A program made the position numbers and the translations under genes. Below the pieces are notes generated by a model. It was not told the DNA's origin. It ran no database searches and was given only the letters and a program-made list of their open reading frames with translations. Below, in pieces: positions 36,312 to 46,779 of a stretch of DNA of 64,000 nucleotides (its first letter is position 1; each line of letters starts with the position of its first letter). The stretch comes from Brachynemurus nebulosus (lineage: Eukaryota > Arthropoda > Insecta > Neuroptera > Myrmeleontidae). The stretch covers positions 12,301,527 to 12,365,526 of the forward strand of contig JAPWDM010000013.1 of NCBI GenBank assembly GCA_035578155.1, written 5' to 3'.

Positions 36312-36639
36312 CATCTTTTTTTTTACATAATCGTGTTCTACGGGTCCGAAAACGGATAGCGCCCCTGGTCTCGCCTCTCGCAGCTCTTATCGTATAGACT
36401 GTATAAGTCTAATTTTTCGGAGAAAATTCGACTAAAAAAAATTCGCTAATAAAAAAATGCAAGAAAGTGCAAGATTTTTTAGCAATAACAAGACCAAGAT
36501 CAAGACTGCATTTTGCAAGACCAAGACTCAAACTGCTCTAGCAAGACCAATACCAAGACTCTTAATGCAAGAACAAGACCAAGACGAAGACTTGGCAGTC
36601 TTGGTCTTGGTCTTGCATTTGCTCATCACTAGTTGCCGG

Positions 36640-36948
36640 AATTCGTTTCTTGAGTTGCACGTATCCATTGCTAAAGTAAAAACTCCAAACCTTATAAAAA
36701 TTAAACGGCCAAAATTATATAGCTATTTCCGCATTTCCTAAACGATGTTTTGATTCTAGTAGTTGACCCGATTTTTATTATGTTTTTTGGTGCTTCCAAC
36801 ATCCAATTTTAAAAGGATGTACTTATCTGTATCTAAAATCAAAATATTAATACAAATAAAATTTTAAAATTTTCAGCTCTCGAAATCAACTCTGAAGGAG
36901 TTCTTTCAACTTCTTCTATCAGTTTTTCTTTGCTCCACATTTTGGCAC
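36640..36948. other. Unassigned stretch
   Basis: AT-rich, nothing recognised. Confidence 0.4.
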
Positions 36949-36950
36949 TA

Positions 36951-37774
36951 CACTGAAAAAGAATTTTAGTTATTACAACCAAAAAATAATTTTTCAGTGA
37001 AATACATCAATCAAATAATTTTATTTAGTTCCCGTAAAAAAATTGTTGGAGTAACAAATAATCCAACTATTATCATATAGTTACACAAATAAAATAATTT
37101 TAGTAAATATATTATTGTTACAGACACTAAATAACAATATACAAATAACTGTATGCTATTGTTAATGCATTCAAAACATTAAATATGCATAAACAAAATG
37201 ATTTTGTTGCAGTAAATAACATAATAATTCGCATCAAGTTTGGTAGACAATGAATGAAAGAATACTATGGATACAATAGCCTATACACTCTCAAAATGAT
37301 TTCTTTGTTCAAAGATTAAAAATTTCCTTGAATCAAAAGAATATTTCTTTCCATCACACAAATATTTTTTCAAATAAAAATAATAGTTTTTTTGATACAA
37401 AAAAACATTTTTTGTACACACAAAAAAATATTTTACACCGTAAACACAAAAAAATATTTTTTTGAACCAAAAAAAATAGTTTTTTTGATTTAAAGAGAAA
37501 AGAATTAAATTTTTATTCTTCGAAAAAAGAAATCGGTTTGAGAGTGTATGGATACGTCATGTTTTATAAAATGATTTTAAAGTTTATTTATTTTTTTACA
37601 TCGTTTTTGTTGTATTAACAATATAGTCCATTAGTTTTAGTAAATATCAATCTTTCGTTGTCAGTTAATAAATTTTTTATCCGAACCTTTCATTTCATAC
37701 AAAATGTTGTTAAAGTAACTATATCAGTTTAACTAAAATTTCTTTGTCACAACAACAATCCAATTTTTTCAGTG
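36951..37774. mobile_element. TA-flanked MITE, CACTGAAAAA family
   Basis: The ends CACTGAAAAAGAATT and CACTGAAAAAATTGG are inverted and flanked by TA at 36949-36950 and 37775-37776. The 824-bp element contains another MITE at 37286-37546. No transposase remains. Confidence 0.8.
37286..37546. mobile_element. TA-flanked MITE, CACTCTCAAA family (nested)
   Basis: The terminal repeats CACTCTCAAAATGATTTCTT and CACTCTCAAACCGATTTCTT are inverted and flanked by TA. The interior is rich in AAAATATTT-type words, often as TTGAATCAAAAGAATATTTC. A partial relative is at 44753-44900. Confidence 0.88.
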
Positions 37775-37776
37775 TA

Positions 37777-38455
37777 TATTTTCTCATAACTATAATTACA
37801 AAAAACATATTAGTTATACAAAATCAGTGAATTTAAATTCTGTTACATCCATACCTACTGAAAAAATCAACAAATTTTAATTAAGAGACCAATTACAAAT
37901 TTTTTTCCTCTTTTTCGCTACCTGCTACTTTATATCGAATAAATTGTGTTTTGTTTTTCCCGGATCGTTCAATCGAAAAAAATTGGTCCGATATTAATTA
38001 ACTTACTATGTCCGTCGTTCATCCATTCGTATCGTAGGTATATGTTCGAATATTTGAATTTTTTCAACTAGAATTTTAAACAATCAAAAAAAAAAAAAAA
38101 AATTAAGTGACTCTATACTATTAGGTACGTACATATGTTTGTATGTGTAATTGTAGTTTACAATTGGTAATTGACAATTTACTGCTTGATAACAGATTGT
38201 ACACAATCCATCAAGTGAATTGCTGAATTTGTTAAAATGGTGTAAAAAAAATGTTTTCGAATTTAGTCCGGTAAAAAAATGTATTCGTATACAATTTGGT
38301 ACCTTCTATTACCTCTACTGTGTATGTTGATATTCATTACACAAATTTTTAATACTAAAGTACTTAATAATTAACTGACTAAGTGGTTTAATCACCAAAA
38401 ACTATCAAAACTTAAAGATAAAAATCGTGCTTTATTAAAAAAATAGATTTGAAAA
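37777..38455. other. Unassigned AT-rich stretch
   Basis: Nothing recognised; an A-run is near 38085-38101. Confidence 0.4.
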
Positions 38456-38545
38456 AATGCTATACTTTTATGTTTATTAAAAAAGTTTTGTTGGATGTTT
38501 CGATCTATATAATCATTATCACACAATTGAAAATTATACTACACC
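38456..38545 (-). mobile_element. Penelope-like element end (hammerhead-derived)
   Basis: On the minus strand it reads TGATAATGATTATATAGATC and then GAAACATCC, followed by AATAAA-rich text. It aligns with 61155-61275 and 63310-63425. The pattern is a decayed hammerhead core (CTGATGA ... GAAAC), typical of Penelope-like termini. The TA-flanked element at 38548 starts immediately next to it. Confidence 0.5.
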
Positions 38546-38547
38546 TA

Positions 38548-39377
38548 CACAGAGAGAAAATTCATATAAAAATTACTGTGCTCAGCACTACAATCGACGT
38601 GTAAAAGGCGAACATATTCAATTTTGTACGGTAAAAATATAACAATTATAATTATTCATAGAAAATTTAAAGGATAGAATGTTCTTTCCGTAATATTAGC
38701 TCCGTAAAATTTGTAAAACAGCACAGTAAAAAGTTCCATTGCCGACAGTTTAATTGTTTTTCTTACAAAAATTACCATTCTGTCTTAAAATAGAAGAAAA
38801 ATAGAAAAGAATAAAAGAAACTAATAGTAGAAAGAAAGAAAGAGAAGGTATCAACGCTGTCACATAGCGAGGCAAGCTGCAGAAAGTATCAACACAATCA
38901 TATATGAAGATCACATAGCAGGACTGGTGGTGTTGCAAGTAGCTGGTCACTGCTGGTGTAGTGTTGTGTGGTGTCGAAGCAGTGTTCATTAGAATGTCTT
39001 GACGGATGGTCATCGTTTAATTCATCATTTTGTTACTCCACTATCTTCAGCATTAGAATATATTGTTGCCAATCATTTTTGTATGGATCATAAAGAATCA
39101 AAGGTCGAAAAAGATCGGACATCTTCGAAGTTTTTACAGGTACAGCCGATGCAACATAAGGTTGCGGATCAGATGCGCAAATGAAAGAGTACGACAACAA
39201 GAATTAAACTATAACATATATGCATAAGAGTGTGATAGAAGTTGTATTACCACATTAAATTTTACCATGCTATAATATATTTTTTACTTTGGTCGTCGAT
39301 CGCGCACGCATTAAAACAGAGCATGGTAATTTTTCTGAAATTTTATCTACAAAAATTATATGATTTTTCTCTCCGTG
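38548..39377. mobile_element. TA-flanked element, CACGGAGAG family, long form
   Basis: The ends CACAGAGAGAAAATTCATAT and CACGGAGAGAAAAATCATAT are inverted, with TA at 38546-38547 and 39378-39379. The left 85 bp match the arm of the foldback at 10808-10969. The frame at 38999-39184 in the interior is not recognised as a transposase. Confidence 0.8.
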
Positions 39378-39379
39378 TA

Positions 39380-41184
39380 CGTTTTATGGCTTGTATTCTA
39401 TATATGTATCCTATGAAGATAAACAATTTTATCTACGACTATTATGAAATTATTTATTTACTGTACGAAATATTATTTAAGTAAGTTATGTTTTACATAT
39501 AGCTGTGCGAAATTTTATACTTTACACACGGCTGTGTGTAAAGAACCACAGCTTATTACACTGTTGTTAATTTTTATACTGTATATTCTATTAAAATTTG
39601 TACAAAATTTTTACCTAACTGAAGGCATTAGCCTCAGTTTACAACCTCAGTTATTCAAATCTTAAAAAGAATATGTGTTTGACATGATAAGAGATGCTTC
39701 AGATTTTCTGGTACAAGTTTCTGCGGTTGAAATTAATTGATGTTACCGTTAAGGAACGATCTCATCAGAATCTATACAGACACCTTAGAGTGAGACAGTT
39801 TAAAACTTTCAAAAAAAAAAAAAAAAACAAATTCAATTTTGATATCCGTTCAAAATAATAAAATTTAAATACAATATATTGAATTTCCATTATTTGAAAA
39901 TTAACATTTTCCATCGAAAATGATAATTTCAATTTTCTCATGCATTTCCAAAATATATTGTATAAACATATATAGAAATATGTGTATTCCAAAACCCAAA
40001 ATGATAAGTTCTAATAAATTTATCGACAAAAATGTGTTTACCTTTCTCAACAAACAGGTAACATACTTACCTCACTATAGAGAATAAAACAATACGATAT
40101 TACCGCAGGGGTGGTATAGAAACTATAGATACTATATACTCATATATGTCCATAATAGTTACAACACAATGTATGTTATTTATAGTAATTAGTACATACG
40201 TTATAACGCCCACTGTCGCTCGGCTCTATAATGGGTACCTACTGTACATATTGTGGTTATGACAGGTAATAGGGTATTGTGGATCTATATCGTTCTAGAC
40301 CACAATATGGACCAGTTTTGTTATAAAATGTTCTATATTAAGAGGTACATGTTGTCCCAATTTCTTTGCAACATTACGTTAGCAAGGTAATAAAGAAAAG
40401 CAACAGTATCCAGTGGCGGCCCTAGATTATTTCCTAAGTGGTGCAATATCAAAAATAAAACAATTTAACGGTAACTATATAGCGAAGCTTAAGAAAGGGA
40501 AATATGATAACCAGATTTCAACGGATGTTGATATTTTAGGAGTTTAAGGAACGAAGAAAACTAAAGCACCGGCTGAAAATTTTCCGCATGTTAAGGCATG
40601 TATGCATAGGCTAAGTCAACTAAAATTAGTCTGACGTCATTAACAAATGTAACAATATTAGACAAAAATATTAAAAATAACAAAAAGGAAAAGAGACGGG
40701 AAGCTAAGTACACACGTCTAATTTTGCTTCATTTGTTGCACTGACTTGCAACTTATTTTTCGTGTTTTTTTTCAAAGATCTTTTTTATCAAGTTTTGCGG
40801 TAAGGTTGGAGTGGTAGCATACCTTCTAGTCGGCAATCGATCCTTTTCAAAATAACATCACTAAATTTTAATATTGCATCCTTTTTAGCACCTACTGTAG
40901 TACTGTAATGGTGCCTCAATAGATAGAATTTAGTATAAACAAATATATAGGTGTATCAACCTGTAATATACGTAAGTACATAAAATTACAGTAGACCAAA
41001 CTTTAGACGTACAAATACTTTGAAAAGTAAACAAAATGAGATTAAATTCTTCCATGGATTGTATCCAGATATTCATAGATAAAGTTTGACATCACAATTG
41101 GAGAACTATTAGGGCAAAAATTGATTGAAACTTCTAGAATTTTAGAATAGTTAAAGGTTAAAGTTTAAAGAGAAAAATCACTAA
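39380..41184. other. Unassigned stretch with repeat scraps
   Basis: At 40411 an orphan hAT-like end CAGTGGCGGCCCTAGATT begins, with no partner found. At about 40615-40720 lies a fragment related to the interior of the 7148-8523 element (TCAACTAAAATTAGTCTGAC). The hydrophobic frames at 39242-39665 are AT artefacts. Confidence 0.45.
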
Positions 41185-41255
41185 CAGTTACTGATAAAAA
41201 TAACCATTTATTTGCGACGTTTCGAAATCGTAGAAGTTTCTTCACAAGGCAAAAA
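41185..41255 (-). mobile_element. Penelope-like element end, second family
   Basis: The minus strand reads GAAGAAACTTCTACGATTTC and GAAACGTCGCAAATAAATGG. The CGAAACGTCG block followed by AATAAATGG is a terminal pattern seen in Penelope-like elements. It differs from the family at 38456, 61155 and 63310. Confidence 0.45.
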
Positions 41256-41527
41256 TTTTTTTACTAAATATTCTTTGACATGGGATTCTTGTTATCATAA
41301 AAGTTTAGTCTTTACTGTGTTTTGTAGATTTTTTATTTTGAAAACTAACGTTGAAGAATTTATCTAAAAAAAAAAACTCAATGATAAATTTTAATATTTT
41401 GAAGATAAAACAAAACAAATATATATTTTTGGGAACCAAAAATTCATAAACAAAAGGATTTTGGCATTATATCAGCTAAATAAATAAATGAGAAAGTAGG
41501 TAGTCGGGCGATTGGGAACGTTTACAC

Positions 41528-41734
41528 GATTGCCTAAATTCAGGGTCAAGCAAGAGTGAATACATAATATGTTGGTCTGTGACGTCATCAGAACTGGGTT
41601 TCAATAGAGCAGTAACTGGTTACTAGCGGTTAACAGACAGTTGAAACCAGTTACTTCTCTGTTGAAATCCAGTTCTGAGACGTCACAGACTAACATACGT
41701 GTTCACTCTTACTGACCCCTGAATTTAGGCAGTC
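41528..41734. mobile_element. Foldback MITE, 207 bp
   Basis: The two arms of about 95 bp are inverted copies. The left arm starts GATTGCCTAAATTCAGGGTC, and both arms contain GTCTGTGACGTC and CAGAACTGG. No perfect duplication is visible at the borders. The outer word resembles the ends of the element at 55776-56219 (TTGCCTATATTCAGG). Confidence 0.82.
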
Positions 41735-42279
41735 GTACATACGTCGATTTTACAGTTTCACAATGGAGCTGAAAAAAATTACTAACGCTAGAAAAATTCA
41801 TATAAAATCAACAGTAAGTTGTTTTCAATAAGCAAAATTGGTAGCTAACTTACCATTTTCCAAACACATTGCGCCAGAAGGTCCTATTTCTAATATTGTC
41901 ACATTGGGACGAACCACACTTTTATAAAATCATTGAAAATCAATATTCCTCTTACCTATATATATATTAAAATTTTAACCACCGGATCGGTACCATTATT
42001 CAGCCTATTTTTGGTGGTTATATGTACCCTTATAATGCGCATATGTTATTATTATAATTATTATTTTTAAGTTAATTGCGAGCAACCCATTAAATAATTG
42101 ACACTTTTAGATAATTATGATTATCGAAATGTCGTTCGCTCCTACCGTTTCTACCGTGTGGTTATCGAACGCTTCTATCGTTACCGTATAAATAGTCGAG
42201 CCTATATTACCTACCATTCAAGTCATAATCATGAAAAAGTCATACCGGCGAAACCGACAGACACCGCACAGATATGACG
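41735..42279. other. Unassigned stretch
   Basis: AT-rich, nothing recognised. Confidence 0.4.
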
Positions 42280-42281
42280 TA

Positions 42282-43205
42282 GGGTGAATGCGGGAGAGAT
42301 GCCGCACATTTTGAAAACACTTGATAGTTCTTAATGTGTGCAATGTATGCCCGATATAAATGAAATTTGGTACGCAATAAAATGTAAACATTGTTCTTTA
42401 AAACTATGTATAAATAATTTTAAATTTTAAGTCATAAAGGCTTTATAATTAACATTTTTGTAGAGCCCGCAAAGCGGCGTCTCTCCCACACCTATGGGAG
42501 AGATGCCGCATCAAGGAAAGAGGGACACCGCATTGTTCATATTAAAAATTTTGCATTTTACACACATCTCCATACATGGCATGGTAACCATTTTTGGCAC
42601 TTTATACATCTTAACCAGTCAACGTTTCTTTTTGTTTCTGAGTACTTTTCGAAACATTCAATACACAGGCTATCATCATTATTTTCGTTATCTTCACTAA
42701 TATGAGAGCTCTTTCTGATCCATTAATGGATCTTTTATATTTACGTGGCATAATTTACAGTCCAAAAAAGAAATTGCATAATTAAGGTATATAAGTCTAT
42801 GTTTTTAACATGTAATATGATGCAGCATCTATGCCAACTTTAAATGGGGCATCTCTCCTTTTTGTTGGGATAGATGCCGCAAGCATAGTGCGGAATTCTA
42901 ACCTAAGATTTTATACAGTACTTTTAAAATATACTTAAATTAATAACAAAATTCATTTTCATGCAAACAATGAAATATACATTCTTAAATTCTAATGAAT
43001 TAAATGCTTGATAAAATATTATGTTAAAAAACTTACTTTTCAATAATAAAAAGTTGGATAATTAATAAACTGATGGACTAATCATAAATTTTACCATATA
43101 CAACTTAAATAAGTAACTTATTTTAAACATATAATCCATTAATAGCGCTATCTATCAATCAACGGACGAACTATAGCTACTGCGGCATCTCTCCCGCACT
43201 TACCC
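42282..43205 (-). mobile_element. pogo-like transposon, internally deleted
   Basis: The ends GGGTGAATGCGGGAGAGATG and GGGTAAGTGCGGGAGAGATG are inverted and flanked by TA at 42280-42281 and 43206-43207. The word GAGAGATGCCGC or a close variant occurs about six times, at both ends and inside (near 42469, 42494, 42846, 42866). A minus-strand transposase relic (42558-42751) joins the start of a pogo-type transposase to its C-terminal zinc finger, so the middle of the gene was lost. The element is 924 bp. Confidence 0.85.
42558..42751 (-). pseudogene. pogo-like transposase, N-terminus joined to C-terminal PHD-like finger
   Basis: From the ATG at 42749-42751 one frame reads MPRKYKRS, like the usual start of pogo-type transposases that precedes the helix-turn-helix region. 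In another frame the following codons read CIECFEKYSETKRNVDWLRC, then CxxC and W residues and a last Cys just before a TAA at 42558-42560. That Cys-x2-Cys...Trp-x2-Cys-x2-Cys...His-x3-Cys pattern is the C-terminal zinc finger of this family. The DNA-binding and catalytic domains are gone, and the two parts are in different frames. It cannot encode a working enzyme. Confidence 0.78.
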
Positions 43206-43207
43206 TA

Positions 43208-43406
43208 TCTGTTGTGTAGATATGTTGATGTTTTTGTATCAGCAGGTACTCAGCCAGGATCAGGATTGGGATAGGTACTAACGGCAGTAAGCGGTAAGGA
43301 GAACATTGAAAATTTTATTATTAAAATTAAATATGTATGGCGTTATAATGGATAACAGCTGTGCCACCACATTCATGGATTTTGAATGAGACTTCTATAG
43401 TATGTA
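43208..43406. other. Unassigned short stretch
   Basis: Nothing recognised between the pogo-like and hAT elements. Confidence 0.4.
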
Positions 43407-43414
43407 GTCTAGAA

Positions 43415-44340
43415 CAGTGGTTCCGAAACTGTTCCGCGGAACACTCACTAAGTATTTCGGGGAAAAAATTATGAATTTGAAGTTGCATATAGAACAACAC
43501 TGTAAACGGTGTTTTTTTTAGCACACAGGAACTTTATATGGAGATAAAATGAAAGTAATTTTCGAAATTTTGTCAGTTTTAATTTTGAGTGACATTATCG
43601 AGTAATAATAATAATAATGATAATAATGTGTTTAACGTCCGTTTTTTGAAACCGTTTTAGTCTATAACAGACGCCACCCGCATCATTATTTGTATACTTT
43701 ATTTATTCGTTACATATATTATATTCATTACAGTATACATTTATGATGTGGGTGGAGGACAAGGAAAGTGGTGTGAGGGTTAGGATTTGGTAGTTATGCG
43801 TCTCTAGCCGTCTTCTTAAGGAACTATGCCAATACTCATCTGGAATTGTGAAGGGAAACTGCAGAAAACCTTCACAAGCACGCTCGGCCACTCCGCTGGT
43901 TTCACACTATCAAGTAATTCGAGTCAATTTTGTATTTTTCTAAAGAAAATAAATAATCCATTACCGTCAAAATTGCTCGTTGTGGAGGTCAATTCAGTAA
44001 GCAATTTCTCGAAATAGTTTTTTTTTTAAACAAATTTTCACAATTTGTAAACGTTCTAGCGGTGTTAACCATTCTGTGATAATTTTGTCAGACCCAAGGA
44101 GCGCAACCGCAGAACCCATATTTAAGGACGGGAACGTAACAATCCGGTAGGAGCCACGGAAAAAGTACCAAGGAGGTTTTTTTGCTCGTCACTTTTCAAG
44201 TAGCTATAGTTAGTCATATTTTCCAATTGTTTAAATCGAACGCGTATCAAATTTAGCGAAAACCTAAATTTACACTAATGTTTCTGAAAAATTTCAGAAC
44301 ATAAACAGTGTTACGCGATGAAAAAGTTTGGGAAACACTG
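43415..44340. mobile_element. hAT element, CAGTGGTTCC family, carrying a SINE
   Basis: The ends CAGTGGTTCCGAAACTGTTC and CAGTGTTTCCCAAACTTTTT are inverted and flanked by GTCTAGAA (43407-43414) and GTCTAGAG (44341-44348), a 7-of-8 match. This start is typical for hAT elements. About 300 bp in the middle is a SINE (43605-43903). No transposase is recognised in the remaining 630 bp. Confidence 0.85.
43605..43903 (-). mobile_element. tRNA-derived SINE, long copy
   Basis: On the minus strand the head GCGGAGTGGCCGAGCGTGCT resembles a tRNA A-box region. The body includes GAGACGCATAACTACC, and the tail is AACGGACGTTAAACACATTA followed by (ATT)n. Imperfect 13-bp duplications ACATTATCGAGTA (43592-43604) and ACACTATCAAGTA (43904-43916) border it. 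The tail matches 8900-8960. Confidence 0.82.
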
Positions 44341-44348
44341 GTCTAGAG

Positions 44349-45160
44349 GTATCTACTAAAAACATGACATTAATATTACCAGTATATGGACTAACTAAAG
44401 TATATTTTAATATTGCGTTTGATTTTTATATAGCTTAATGAATATTAATTTTGCCATTGAAATAAAAAGTTTTGTACGATATTGAAAAAGCTTTTTGAAA
44501 AGTTTTCTTTTATCAAAAATTAACATTTTTTGGAAAATTTTAGAAATAAATCAGAGATAAAATAATTACAGGCTAAATATACGGTTTGCTTTTAACGAAC
44601 GTGCTCAAAATAAGTATCTCACAAAAGACTTGAAACACAGTTGTAAAGGGGTAAGTGGAATGTTTTCGATGGATTGTAGAGTTTAGATATTACTGCTGAA
44701 AAAATATACAGGGTCACCATTAATCATGGGGACGGTATTTACTTTAGTCCGTACTAATCTCAAAACGATTTCTTAATTCAAAGACTAAAAATTTTTTTGA
44801 ATTTTTTTCTTTTAATCAAAAAATATTTCGTTGAATCAAAGGAAAATTTCTTGAATCAAAAAAATATTTCTTTGAAACAAAAGAATATTTCTTTGAATCT
44901 GTTCGCGCCATCTGTTGATTGTGTAGGTATGTATAAAAAAAGGGAATATTTAATATACTTTAGTGTCAATAGATGGTGCTGTTGAATAATGAGTTACTTA
45001 GTCTATTCGCCTGGACGTTTGAATTTTGTTTTTGTTTGAAAAATAGAATAGGCGTGGTATAACAGTTAGTCGTCGATTGGATCCATCGATGTACGAATCG
45101 ATTACTGCCGGTCTTGCACCGGTAGTCTTTATTACCGCCAATTTCATTTAGTTTAATTAT
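44349..45160. other. Unassigned stretch with MITE relic
   Basis: 44753-44900 is a partial relative of the MITE at 37286-37546 (CTCAAAACGATTTCTT and repeated TTGAATCAAA words). A weak CTCF-like GCGCCATCTGTTG is at 44905-44917. No gene. Confidence 0.45.
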
Positions 45161-45164
45161 TACA

Positions 45165-45345
45165 TAATAGTTTGTTCGCTTTAGTTGCTTAATTGGCAAA
45201 TAATTAGTTTATAGTTTGTTCGCAACCATATCGATAACGGTTAATTCGCAAAATAGTTAATTCGCAATAATTAGTGATAGTTTGTTCGCAACTATATCGA
45301 TAATGGTGAATTTGCAAATCATTCGTGATAGTCTTGTTCGCATTT
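45165..45345 (+). repeat. Imperfect tandem repeat, ~51-66-bp unit
   Basis: ATAGTTTGTTCGCAACYATA recurs at 45211 and 45277, with a weaker third unit at 45328. The word CATATCGATAAYGGT lies in each of the first two units. Confidence 0.75.
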
Positions 45346-45950
45346 GAAACTCCACATTGGTTTGTTCACAATAATAATAGTTTTAACCGCATTTAAAAAT
45401 AGTAGTGTAAATTCACATTGGCGTAAAATTACATGGAACTCATCCGAAGAAACAAATAAATTTTAATAAGGGTCACCACCTTTTTCCTTTACCTTCCAAA
45501 TCTTTCTCTGACCCAATAAATATCAATAATTCAGAACGGAAGAAGAACGAAAATTCGGTGAGTATAGTCTCATTTTTGTAATCATTATTTTTTGGTAAAC
45601 ATCGCGATACAGTCCAAAATTTAATGATTTGCAATAAAGAAGACGATTTGCAATAAAATTAGAAAAATTTTTATTCTATGAACAAAAAATCTTTACTTAT
45701 TCAATCGTTACTGCAAACGAGTCTTTACTTACCCTTACACATACACTTCATACCCTCATACATAACCTCCCAACAATTAAAAAAAAAAAATGTACAAAAA
45801 AGCATTAGTTCTAAATGATTTGCATTTTGTACATAATTCAACTTGCGGCTATACACATACATGCAGCAGTGAGCAGCTGAAATAATGCTGCAGCATATCT
45901 ACTTTAACTAACCAAATAAAAACGCAAAAAACACAATATGTATATCTTCG

Positions 45951-46120
45951 TATAATATAAAGCAGTGTACAGATCGGTGCAGCAGACCGTAACATCACCG
46001 CAACCTGATCGTCGTGTAGTGCGTGCCGTAGTAACTCTAGATCGGAAATCACCGTACGCACGGTCGATCGCGCGGCGATTGTAACGGTCGCCCGTCCCAG
46101 TGTGTCCACACACCCACTAA
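45951..46120. other. GC-rich island between direct repeats
   Basis: A block of 170 bp that is much richer in GC and CpG than its surroundings. It is preceded by TATAATATAAAG and bounded by similar direct repeats at 45921-45950 and 46121-46148 (RAACRCAAAAAACACA). It could be a promoter or first exon of an unknown transcript, or an inserted foreign sequence. No ORF in it is recognised. Confidence 0.35.
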
Positions 46121-46240
46121 AACACAAAAAACACAGATATATCTTGCGTCTGGCTAAGTGTAGCATAAAACAGATAGATATTTTATACATTGTAACATAA
46201 CCATAACGTTGAGCTCTGGAGTAAAATATATGCGAGTAAG

Positions 46241-46266
46241 TTGTAGTACGTACGTACGTACTACAA
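46241..46266. repeat. Perfect 26-bp palindrome
   Basis: The two 13-base halves, TTGTAGTACGTAC and its inverse, meet without a spacer, with a (TACG)n core. Confidence 0.9.
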
Positions 46267-46779
46267 TGAATAAGACAGAGTAGATAAACTATGCCGTACT
46301 TGAATAATTATGCTCTAGTATGCATTTGGAAAACGGCGAAGTATCATTATTCAGATAATTAGATGCAACCAGTCTCATCAACGTTTGTTTTCTTATTATT
46401 TTACCATTTATATATGTATTCCAATTGGTGGTACACTACTGTTTCAAAAATATGTACGCCCTCTGATACAGAAATAATAAGTGTAAGAATTTTCTCCGCT
46501 ACACGGATTAAATCATGTTTTATAGTTCGATACGCATAGAGACAACAAGCCTTCAGCCAATTTTAACAATTTCGTGTTAAAAATTAGAAAGAAAATCTAT
46601 TTAAAATGTATAGAATAAAATGACATCAAATATACTCTGGGTAAATTAAACAATATAATTGTTCGTATAATTTTTTCTTATCTTAAATAGTTCATTAGCT
46701 ACCAACAGTTTAGTCTACTAAACTTTTATATAGTCAAATTTTTAAGATTTGTTTTTTATAGTTCAATAGTACTCGAAGT

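Larger units (their letters stand above)
34381..36434. mobile_element. ~2-kb insertion inside CAAGAC copy 3
   Basis: Its borders carry TAGTCGAATTTCCCC and, inverted at 36420-36434, TAGTCGAATTTTCTCC, which may be its terminal repeats. About 28 bp of GC-rich sequence at 34352-34380 lies outside this left border. The interior holds a 370-bp direct duplication, an array with a period of about 164 bp and an (AT)n tract. No ORF or transposase is recognised, so the class is unknown. Confidence 0.5.
34116..36631 (+). mobile_element. hAT-type MITE, CAAGAC family, copy 3 (split by insertion)
   Basis: The left part (34116-34351) and right part (36440-36631) together match the other copies, with TAGTGATGAGCAAAG and its inverse at the ends. 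GTTGCCGG occurs at 36632-36639 and at 34101-34108, so the 8-bp duplication is present, but seven extra bases TAGCGAC separate it from the left terminus. About 2.1 kb of foreign repeat DNA breaks the middle. Confidence 0.85.
45346..46779. other. Unassigned stretch with GC-rich island
   Basis: Contains the island at 45951-46120 and a palindrome at 46241-46266. The minus-strand frames at 45849-46190 span the island but resemble no protein. Confidence 0.4.

Noticed and set aside
40411..40450. Complete hAT element starting CAGTGGCGGCCC
   Set aside because: No inverted partner or 8-bp duplication found downstream; kept only as an orphan end. The same holds for 54073.
43703..43891. 62-residue minus-strand open frame
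   Set aside because: It lies entirely inside the tRNA-derived SINE.
45849..46190. Overlapping minus-strand frames across the GC-rich island
   Set aside because: No similarity to a known protein; the frames are open mainly because the GC-rich block lacks stop codons.
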